From ZC4RG25 sp041687075 (lineage in GTDB: Bacteria; Pseudomonadota; Alphaproteobacteria; Rhizobiales; Hyphomicrobiaceae), in assembly GCA_041687075.1 (NCBI GenBank), contig JAWLCO010000125.1, forward strand, positions 1 through 11,725: DNA of 11,725 nucleotides, given 5' to 3'. This document shows positions 6,473-11,725 of this stretch, piece after piece (within the stretch, counting starts at the first letter, position 1; every line of letters starts with the position of its first letter). The notes beneath the pieces are model-generated. The model did no database searches and was not told the DNA's origin. It saw only the letters and a list, made by a program, of their open reading frames with translations. The position numbers were made by a program, and so were the translations under genes.

Positions 6473-7293
6473 ATGCACAAGCCGCAGTCCTGGACCGTCC
6501 CGTCGTCAGTCCGGACCCGGAAGAGCGCGAGGTGCTGCTCGCGGTGGAGGACGTGTCGCTGTCATTTGGCGGTGTGAGAGCCATCCGCGGCGTGTCGTTG
6601 GACATCCGCAAGGGTGAAATCCGTGCCATCATCGGCCCGAACGGCGCCGGCAAGACGTCGATGCTCAATGTCATCAACGGCTTTTATCACCCGCAACAGG
6701 GAACGATCACCTTCAAGGGCAAGCGGCGCCACCGCATGCGCCCCCAAATCGCCGCGAGCCAGGGAATAGCGCGCACGTTTCAGAACGTCGCCCTGTTCAA
6801 GGGCATGTCGACGCTCGACAACATCATGACCGGGCGGACGCTGAAAATGCGCACGGGCATTCTCGGGCAGGCCGTCTATTGGGGGTGGTCGCAAAAAGAG
6901 GAAATTCGCCACCGGGAGGTCGTCGAGCGGATCATCGACTTTCTGGAAATCGAGCACATCCGCAAGACGCCGGTCGGCAAGCTCCCTTATGGGCTCCAGA
7001 AGCGCGTCGAATTGGGCCGCGCGCTTGCAACCGAGCCGGAGTTGCTGCTGCTCGATGAGCCGATGGCGGGCATGAACCTCGAGGAAAAGCAGGATATGAG
7101 CCGCTTTATCCTCGACGTGAACGATCAGCTCGGCACGACCATTGCCCTGATCGAGCACGACATGGGCGTCGTGATGGACTTGTCGGATCGGGTTGTCGTT
7201 CTCGACTACGGCCAGAAGATCGCTGATGGGACGCCGGATCAGGTCCAGAATGATCAGAGTGTCATATATGCCTATCTCGGCGTGGCGCATTGA
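6469..7293 (+). CDS. livG: HAAT-type ABC transporter ATP-binding protein, LivG family
   Basis: A 274-residue ATPase subunit of a branched-chain amino acid-type (HAAT) importer, acting on the cytoplasmic face with LivF to power the LivH/LivM channel. Seen: Walker A GPNGAGKT at 56-63, Q-loop Gln105 in RTFQNVALF, a signature region KLPYGLQKRVELGRA from 171 (a LivG-like variant of LSxGQ), Walker B LLLLDEP at 192-198 with Glu197, D-loop MAGMN, and switch His230 in LIEHDM. The insertion between Q-loop and signature (about 120-165) is typical of LivG. An N-terminal stretch of about 20 residues precedes the usual start of the fold. It overlaps the ligase stop by 4 bases, so it is co-translated. The symbol denotes family; the ligand need not be leucine, isoleucine or valine. 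Confidence 0.93.
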   Translation: MNAQAAVLDRPVVSPDPEEREVLLAVEDVSLSFGGVRAIRGVSLDIRKGEIRAIIGPNGAGKTSMLNVINGFYHPQQGTITFKGKRRHRMRPQIAASQGIARTFQNVALFKGMSTLDNIMTGRTLKMRTGILGQAVYWGWSQKEEIRHREVVERIIDFLEIEHIRKTPVGKLPYGLQKRVELGRALATEPELLLLDEPMAGMNLEEKQDMSRFILDVNDQLGTTIALIEHDMGVVMDLSDRVVVLDYGQKIADGTPDQVQNDQSVIYAYLGVAH

Positions 7294-7433
7294 ATGAAAT
7301 CCAGTTCTGCCAATCGCGTTAGTCACCCAAATGCGTCTTTTCCTTGCGGGGAGAGCAAGGGTGTGTGGGTTCACTCAGCCGTTTCGAATTGGCTTCACCC
7401 GCCTGCGTAGACTCGGGCATTGGGAGATAATGC
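7294..7433 (+). other. livG-livH spacer with hairpin and 38-codon ORF
   Basis: This 140-base gap is the widest in the ligase-livGHM part of the operon. CCTTGC (7342-7347) and GCAAGG (7355-7360) form a 6-base-pair hairpin with a 7-base loop and no U-tract after it, suggesting a processing or stability element rather than a terminator. An ATG at 7294, directly abutting the livG stop, opens a 38-codon frame to 7410 with no good Shine-Dalgarno and no recognisable family, so I do not call it a gene. GGGAGA at 7422-7427 is the livH ribosome binding site. Confidence 0.45.
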
Positions 7434-8363
7434 GTGGAAGGTTTAGGTCCGTTTCTTGAGGTGCTGATCGGCGGGCTGTTGGCCGGGGTGCTCTATTCGC
7501 TGGTCGCGCTCGGGTTTGTCCTGATCTACAAGGCATCCGGTGTTTTCAATTTCGCCCAGGGCGCCATGGTGCTGCTGGCCGGCTTGGCACTGGTGCGATC
7601 GCTGGATCTGCTGGTCGCGAATGGATTGCCGTTCGAGGTCGCCGTCGTCGGCGCATTGCTGTTCGCCGGCGCTATCATGGCGATCACGGCGTGGCTGATC
7701 GAGCGTTACGTGCTCGGGCCGCTGCTCAATCAGAACGAGCTGACACTTTTCATGTCGACCATCGGCGCCACCTTCATCATCGAAGGCGCAGCGCAGATGC
7801 TGTTCGGCTCCGATGTCTACCCGCTGACACTCTATCCAACAGATGCCTGGATCCTGTTCGACGAGCTGTTCCCGGGGGGCATCCTGATCAGCAAGCTGGA
7901 CGTTTGGGGCGGCCTCATCGCGGGTATTCTCGTGGCCGGGCTTGCTGCATTCTTCCAGTGGACTAAAACCGGCCGAGCGCTGCGAGCCGTGGCCGATGAT
8001 CACGCTGCGGCGCAATCGGTCGGCATTCCGATCAGCTGGATCTGGTTTGTCGTCTGGTTGGCGGCGGGGCTGGTCGCCCTCGTGGCGGCGACGGTCTGGG
8101 GCACGAAGCTCGGTGTGCAGTTCTCGATCACCTTCCTTGCTTTGAAGGCGCTGCCGGTCCTGATCATCGGCGGTTTCACCTCCATTCCGGGCGCCATCGT
8201 CGGAGGTCTCATCATCGGCGCCGGCGAGAAGCTGGCGGAGATCTATTTGGGCCCGCATATCGGCGGCGGGATCGAATACTGGTTCGCTTACGTCCTGGCG
8301 TTGGCGGTGCTGCTGGTGCGGCCGCAAGGGCTTTTCGGCGAGCGCATCATCGAGCGGATCTGA
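7434..8363 (+). CDS. livH: HAAT-type ABC transporter permease, LivH family
   Basis: A 309-residue, strongly hydrophobic inner-membrane permease with about eight predicted helices, forming the translocation path with LivM. Family marks are YSLVALGFVLIYKASGVFNFAQGA from residue 21 (the conserved NFAQG region), the cytoplasmic coupling loop TGRALRAVADDHAAAQSVGI (179-198) that contacts the ATPases, LPVLIIGGFTSIPGAIVGG (240-258), and the C-terminal LLVRPQGLFGE (293-303). Length is normal for LivH. The GTG at 7434 is chosen because GGGAGA ends 6 bases before it and the first helix follows directly; an ATG at 7430 is out of frame. LivM begins 15 bases after the stop, so the two permeases are almost certainly co-translated. 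The ligand is undetermined. Confidence 0.93.
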   Translation: MEGLGPFLEVLIGGLLAGVLYSLVALGFVLIYKASGVFNFAQGAMVLLAGLALVRSLDLLVANGLPFEVAVVGALLFAGAIMAITAWLIERYVLGPLLNQNELTLFMSTIGATFIIEGAAQMLFGSDVYPLTLYPTDAWILFDELFPGGILISKLDVWGGLIAGILVAGLAAFFQWTKTGRALRAVADDHAAAQSVGIPISWIWFVVWLAAGLVALVAATVWGTKLGVQFSITFLALKALPVLIIGGFTSIPGAIVGGLIIGAGEKLAEIYLGPHIGGGIEYWFAYVLALAVLLVRPQGLFGERIIERI

Positions 8364-8369
8364 GGAGGA
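8362..8369 (+). promoter_or_regulatory. Ribosome binding site of livM overlapping the livH stop
   Basis: GAGGAGGA overlaps the livH TGA (8361-8363) and lies 9 bases before the in-frame GTG at 8379. It supports that GTG as the livM start and suggests coupling of the two permeases. Confidence 0.7.
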
Positions 8370-8378
8370 CAGCGAACC

Positions 8379-9467
8379 GTGCTCTACCGCGAGGCCGGAC
8401 AGTTCAAGACCACCTACGCCGCCGACATGGCGGTCTTCCCCATCCGCCAGGACCGGATTGCCGTTGCCATCCTGCTGGCGTTCGCGTTCGTCGGCGTGCC
8501 GCTTTTGGCGCAATTCGAAATCGGCCCGTTCGGGCATGATTACATCTTCAAGGCCATCCTGATCCCGTTTCTGATTTTGGCACTGGCCGCGATCGGCCTG
8601 AATATTCTGACCGGATACTGCGGTCAGATTTCGCTCGGCGGCGGGGCATTCATGGCGATCGGCGCTTACGCGGCATACAATTTCGCGCTCCGCATTCCCG
8701 AGCTGCCGCTGCTGTTTTCGATTCTGCTCGCCGGTGGAATGGCGGCGCTGGTGGGTATCCTGTTCGGCATTCCGAGCCTCAGGATAAAAGGCCTCTATCT
8801 CGCTGTCGCGACGCTTGCGGCGCAGTTCTTTTTCGACTGGCTGTTCCTGCGTGTGCAGTGGTTCACGAACTACACGCCGTCGGGATCGGTGAATGCCCCG
8901 CAGCTCAATTTCTTCGGCTGGGTGGTGAATACGCCGGCCGAGCGGTACATGCTGGCGCTGCTGTTCGTGACGGCATTTGCCATCATCGCGAAGAACCTGA
9001 CTCGCGGAAATATCGGGCGGCAGTGGATGGCGATCCGCGACATGGATATCGCCGCCGAATTGATGGGCATCCGTCCGCTTTATGCGAAACTGTCGGCGTT
9101 CGCCGTTTCGTCCTTCATCATCGGCGTGGCCGGCGCGTTGTGGGCGTTCGTGCATCTCGGCTCCTGGGAGCCGTTGACGTTCAACATCGATCGCTCGTTC
9201 CAGTTGCTGTTCATGGTGATCATCGGCGGTCTGGGCTCGATCCTCGGCTGCTTTCTGGGCGCGGCATTCATTCTCATCCTGCCCATTTTTCTCGACCAGG
9301 TGCCGCATGCCATGGGTATTCCCCTGTCGGTGGAGACGGTATCGCATCTCGTATTCATCATCACGGGCGCGCTGATCTGTTTCCTGCTCATCGTGGAGCC
9401 GCACGGCTTCGCGCGGCTGTGGGGAATTGCGAAGGAGAAGCTGAGACTCTGGCCGTTCCCCTACTAG
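8379..9467 (+). CDS. livM: HAAT-type ABC transporter permease, LivM family
   Basis: A 362-residue inner-membrane permease, partner of LivH. After a polar N-terminal extension (1-26), unlike the short start of many LivM proteins, hydrophobic helices begin near residue 27. Family marks are AIGLNILTGYCGQISLGGGAFMAIGAYAA from 71, IPSLRIKGLYLAVATLA (131-147), the cytoplasmic coupling loop GNIGRQWMAIRDMDIAAELMGI (210-231), IIGGLGSILGCFLGAAF (281-297), and the terminal VEPHGFARLW (339-348), the usual LivM end. Length is at the upper end for the family because of both tails. The GTG at 8379 is preceded by GAGGAGGA. The stop is followed by 119 bases before the binding-protein gene. Substrate specificity cannot be read from the sequence. 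Confidence 0.93.
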   Translation: MLYREAGQFKTTYAADMAVFPIRQDRIAVAILLAFAFVGVPLLAQFEIGPFGHDYIFKAILIPFLILALAAIGLNILTGYCGQISLGGGAFMAIGAYAAYNFALRIPELPLLFSILLAGGMAALVGILFGIPSLRIKGLYLAVATLAAQFFFDWLFLRVQWFTNYTPSGSVNAPQLNFFGWVVNTPAERYMLALLFVTAFAIIAKNLTRGNIGRQWMAIRDMDIAAELMGIRPLYAKLSAFAVSSFIIGVAGALWAFVHLGSWEPLTFNIDRSFQLLFMVIIGGLGSILGCFLGAAFILILPIFLDQVPHAMGIPLSVETVSHLVFIITGALICFLLIVEPHGFARLWGIAKEKLRLWPFPY

Positions 9468-9586
9468 GGCGGCTCGAGAAGGAGGGGCGGGCCTGCAGGG
9501 CGGAGCGGCAGGTCACAGCCTGAAAAGAACAAGGTCCGCGCGGAGGAGCCCGGCCGATCCGGGCCGAACCAAGGAGGAGAAGAAAC
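9468..9586 (+). other. Leader of the binding-protein gene with hairpins
   Basis: The gap holds a GC hairpin GCCCGG-CCGAT-CCGGGC (9548-9564) shortly before the ribosome binding site, and a weaker CCTGC/GCAGG pairing (9492-9496 with 9508-9512). An additional Shine-Dalgarno-like AAGGAGGGG at 9479-9487 has no ATG, GTG or TTG at a suitable distance. No U-tract follows the hairpins, so they are more likely to affect stability or translation than to terminate. No protein is supported here. Confidence 0.45.
9571..9579 (+). promoter_or_regulatory. Strong ribosome binding site of the binding-protein gene
   Basis: AAGGAGGAG lies 7 bases before the ATG at 9587. Near-perfect complementarity to the 16S rRNA tail plus an ATG start, where most operon neighbours use GTG, fits the high expression expected of a periplasmic binding protein. 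Confidence 0.75.
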
Positions 9587-10909
9587 ATGGCTCGCAAGAG
9601 TTGGGGTCTGGCGGCATTGGCCGCGCTCGCCGGCGCGGCCACGGCCTTGCCGGCGCAGGCACAGAACGAGCAATTCCTGCCGGCGCTCGTTTATCGCACC
9701 GGCCCGTACGCGCCGAACGGCATCCCGTTTGCCAACGGCGTCGCGGACTATTGGAACCTCATCAACGAGCGCGACGGCGGCATCAACGGCGTCAAGATCG
9801 TCTTCGAGGAGTGCGAGACGGGCTACGCCACCGACAAGGGCGTCGAATGCTACGAGCGCCTGAAGGCCAAGGGACCGACGGGGGCGGGGTATGTCTCTCC
9901 GCTCTCGACCGGCATCACATTCGCGCTCACCGAGAAGGCACCAGGCGACAAGATCCCCCTGCTGACCGGCGGCTATGGCCGGTCCGACAGCCGGGACGGC
10001 TCGGTGTTCACCTGGAATTTCATCGCAATGGGCACCTATTGGACGGCTGCCGACGCGGCCATCCAGCACATCGCCAAAGAGCTGGGCGGCATGGACAAGC
10101 TCAAGGGCAAGAAGATCGCTCTCGTCTACCATGACAGCCCCTACGGCAAGGAGCCGATCCCGCTGCTGCAGAAGCGCTCCGAGCTGAATGGCTTCCAGCT
10201 CATGCTGATTCCGGTCACGCACCCGGGTGTCGAGCAGAAGTCGCAGTGGCTGCAGGTCCGTCAGAACCGTCCCGATTACGTGCTCCTGTGGGGCTGGGGC
10301 GTGATGAACTCGACCGCCATCAAGGAAGCGGCGGCCGTCGCCTACCCGCGCGACAAGATCATCGGTGGCTGGTGGTCCGGTGCGGAGCCGGACGTGATGC
10401 CTGCCGGTGACCAAGCGAAGGGCTACAAGGCCCTGATGTTGCAGCACGGCTCCGGCAAGTATCCGGTGCATGAGGACATCGAGAAGCACGTTTACAGCAA
10501 GGGGCTTGGCGCGGCGGAGCCCGACGAGATCGGTCGCGTTCTCTATAACCGCGGCCTCATCAATTCGATGATCGGCGTGGAGGCCATCCGCACGGCTCAG
10601 GAGAAGTTTGGCAAGAAGCCACTCACGGGTGAGCAGATCCGCTGGGGCTTCGAGAACCTCAATCTCACGGCGGAGCGTTTGAAGGAACTCGGCTTCGAGG
10701 GCATGATGCGGCCGCTGGAGTTCTCATGTGAGGATCACGAAGGTGCCCGTGTCGCGCGCATCCACCAGTGGGACGGCAAGGCCTGGAACGTGATCTCCGA
10801 CTGGTACGAGGGTGACGACTCACTCCTGGCCCCGTTGGTGAAGGAGACCGCTGCGGCCTACGCCAAGGAAAAGGGCGTTACCCCGCGCGACTGCTCGAAA
10901 GTTGAGTAG
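9587..10909 (+). CDS. ABC transporter substrate-binding protein, HAAT (Peripla_BP_6) family
   Basis: A 440-residue periplasmic ligand-binding protein delivering substrate to LivH/LivM. Residues 1-25 form a Sec signal peptide (MARK, an Ala/Leu-rich core, then LPAQA) with probable cleavage before Gln26; no lipobox Cys is present, so it should be soluble. The mature protein starts in Leu/Ile/Val-binding style: LPALVYRTGPYAPNGIPFANGVADYW, then NERDGGINGVKI (60-71), a dense loop ECETGYATDKGVECYERL (75-92), and SPLSTG (104-109) at the expected ligand-binding region. IALVYHDSPYGKE (177-189) begins the second lobe. Exactly four cysteines remain (76, 88, 381, 436), possibly two disulfides. It is longer than E. 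coli LivK, as in many proteobacterial paralogues. It follows livM and precedes livF. The ligand is unknown and may not be an amino acid. Confidence 0.92.
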   Translation: MARKSWGLAALAALAGAATALPAQAQNEQFLPALVYRTGPYAPNGIPFANGVADYWNLINERDGGINGVKIVFEECETGYATDKGVECYERLKAKGPTGAGYVSPLSTGITFALTEKAPGDKIPLLTGGYGRSDSRDGSVFTWNFIAMGTYWTAADAAIQHIAKELGGMDKLKGKKIALVYHDSPYGKEPIPLLQKRSELNGFQLMLIPVTHPGVEQKSQWLQVRQNRPDYVLLWGWGVMNSTAIKEAAAVAYPRDKIIGGWWSGAEPDVMPAGDQAKGYKALMLQHGSGKYPVHEDIEKHVYSKGLGAAEPDEIGRVLYNRGLINSMIGVEAIRTAQEKFGKKPLTGEQIRWGFENLNLTAERLKELGFEGMMRPLEFSCEDHEGARVARIHQWDGKAWNVISDWYEGDDSLLAPLVKETAAAYAKEKGVTPRDCSKVE

Positions 10910-10925
10910 GAGCGAATGCCGAACG

Positions 10926-10953
10926 GGGAATAGCGAGTTGTTTCGCTATTCCC
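10926..10953 (+). terminator. Perfect 11-bp hairpin after the binding-protein gene
   Basis: GGGAATAGCGA (10926-10936) and TCGCTATTCCC (10943-10953) pair perfectly around a 6-base loop, with possible G-U pairs at both ends. It starts 17 bases after the stop. Only a short broken T-rich stretch (CCGATTTCC) follows, so partial termination or protection of the upstream mRNA from 3' exonucleases is more likely than full termination. The co-oriented livF follows 68 bases later. Confidence 0.6.
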
Positions 10954-11020
10954 TCCGATTTCCTCTCCCCGGCCGCTTGGGCTCAGGGAGTGGTGCATCA
11001 AGTCCCATCGGGAGAAAAGC

Positions 11021-11725
11021 GTGACCGTCGCCACTGCCGCCCGTGCAAGCGTCCAGCCCGAGGCCGCTTTGCCCATTCTCTCCGTCAACAATATCGAGGT
11101 GATCTACGATCACGTCATCCTGGTGCTGAAGGGCGTTTCGCTGAAGGTGCCGGAAGGCGGAGTCGTGGCCTTGCTGGGTGCCAATGGCGCGGGCAAGTCG
11201 ACGACGCTCAAGGCCATCTCGAATCTCATCCGGTCGGAGCGGGGCGAGGTCACCAAAGGCACCATCGAGTTCAAGGGCGAGCGGGTCGATGGACTGACGC
11301 CCAACGACCTGGTCCGGCGCGGATGCATCCAGGTGATGGAGGGCAGGCATTGCTTCGGACATTTGACGGTCGAGGAAAACCTGCTGACGGGAGCGTTCAC
11401 CCGTCGTGACGGCAGTGCCGCCATTCAGCAGGATCTCGAGAAGGTGTACAGCTACTTCCCGCGGCTGAAGGAGCGCCGAAGCAGCATTGCCGGCTACACG
11501 TCGGGCGGCGAGCAGCAGATGACCGCGATCGGCCGGGCGCTGATGTCGCGGCCCACAATGATTCTTCTCGATGAGCCATCGATGGGGCTCGCTCCGCAGA
11601 TCGTGGAGGAGATTTTCGGCATCGTTCATAACCTGAACGAGCGGGAAGGCGTCAGCTTCCTGCTCGCCGAGCAGAACACCAACATCGCCCTCAAGTACGC
11701 CACTTACGGCTACATTCTCGAGAGC
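11021..11725 (+). CDS. livF: HAAT-type ABC transporter ATP-binding protein, LivF family (partial, 3' end outside window)
   Basis: An open frame of 235 codons from GTG 11021 to the window edge with no stop; roughly 30-40 C-terminal residues are missing by family length. It is the second ATPase of the importer, pairing with LivG. Seen: Walker A GANGAGKST at 53-61, Q-loop Gln104 in GCIQVMEGRHCF, signature SGGEQ at 161-165, Walker B ILLDEP at 181-186 with Glu185, D-loop SMGLAPQ, and LLAEQNTNIALKYATYGYILES at the end. LivF proteins normally have EQN where LivG has the switch His, so Gln218 at that place is expected for the family rather than a defect. The start is supported by GGGAG (11010-11014), 6 bases upstream; the first 18 or so residues are an extension before the fold. 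It lies 111 bases after the binding-protein stop. Confidence 0.93.
   Translation, partial: MTVATAARASVQPEAALPILSVNNIEVIYDHVILVLKGVSLKVPEGGVVALLGANGAGKSTTLKAISNLIRSERGEVTKGTIEFKGERVDGLTPNDLVRRGCIQVMEGRHCFGHLTVEENLLTGAFTRRDGSAAIQQDLEKVYSYFPRLKERRSSIAGYTSGGEQQMTAIGRALMSRPTMILLDEPSMGLAPQIVEEIFGIVHNLNEREGVSFLLAEQNTNIALKYATYGYILES

Noticed and set aside
4658..6478. A 606-codon open frame on the minus strand opposite the acyl-CoA ligase
   Set aside because: The plus strand carries all adenylation-domain motifs in one frame; the antisense product resembles no family and is a compositional shadow.
7443..9404. A 653-codon open frame on the minus strand opposite livH and livM
   Set aside because: Its translation is polar, rich in Arg, Gln, His, Asp and Glu with no recognisable family. 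It is the complement of hydrophobic-codon-rich permease genes whose family motifs are unambiguous. Long antisense frames are expected in high-GC DNA.
11199..11725. Missing switch histidine in LivF as a sign of an inactive ATPase
   Set aside because: EQN in place of the H-loop histidine is usual in LivF proteins; Walker A, Walker B and the signature are intact.
1..11725. CRISPR array, tRNA, rRNA, insertion sequence or attachment site
   Set aside because: No regularly spaced repeats, clover-leaf arms, transposase-like protein or long terminal inverted repeats were seen on either strand.

Overview
The window looks like high-GC proteobacterial chromosome, most likely from an alphaproteobacterium. 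This is an inference from base composition, frequent GTG starts with strong AGGAGG-type ribosome binding sites, and protein family content; no rRNA or other marker is present to fix the taxon. Coding density is high. I see no tRNA, rRNA, CRISPR array, insertion sequence or integrase.

The left part (1-4232) is a set of small, independently oriented metabolic genes. In order: a DUF1330 protein (+); a short-chain dehydrogenase/reductase with a C-terminal membrane anchor (+); a glutathione S-transferase (-); a Uma2-family nuclease-like protein (+) divergent from the transferase; and a CoA-acylating methylmalonate-semialdehyde dehydrogenase, mmsA (-). A GC-rich hairpin lies between the convergent Uma2 and mmsA genes.

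A divergent regulatory region of about 245 bases (4233-4477) separates mmsA from the right part. It contains a perfect 7+7 inverted repeat (TATGAGC, 6 bases, GCTCATA), a GC hairpin and several short direct repeats.

The right part (4478-11725) is one operon-like block on the + strand. It encodes an AMP-forming long-chain-type acyl-CoA ligase, followed by a complete branched-chain-amino-acid-type (HAAT/Liv) ABC importer: LivG ATPase, LivH permease, LivM permease, periplasmic substrate-binding protein and LivF ATPase. LivF is cut off by the window end. The ligase and livG overlap by ATGA, and livH and livM are 15 bases apart. The binding-protein gene is set apart by hairpin-containing spacers on both sides, consistent with separate control of its level. 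The likely joint function is import of a carboxylate, amino acid or similar ligand, with the ligase converting a carboxylic acid to an acyl-CoA in the cytoplasm. The true substrate cannot be read from sequence. The divergent mmsA, a valine/propionyl-CoA pathway enzyme, is a possible functional partner.

Nothing here is clearly a novel defence or mobile system. The most interesting points are the ligase-transporter linkage, the divergent operator candidate, the hairpins around the binding-protein gene, and the unusual adenylation-domain motif of the ligase.
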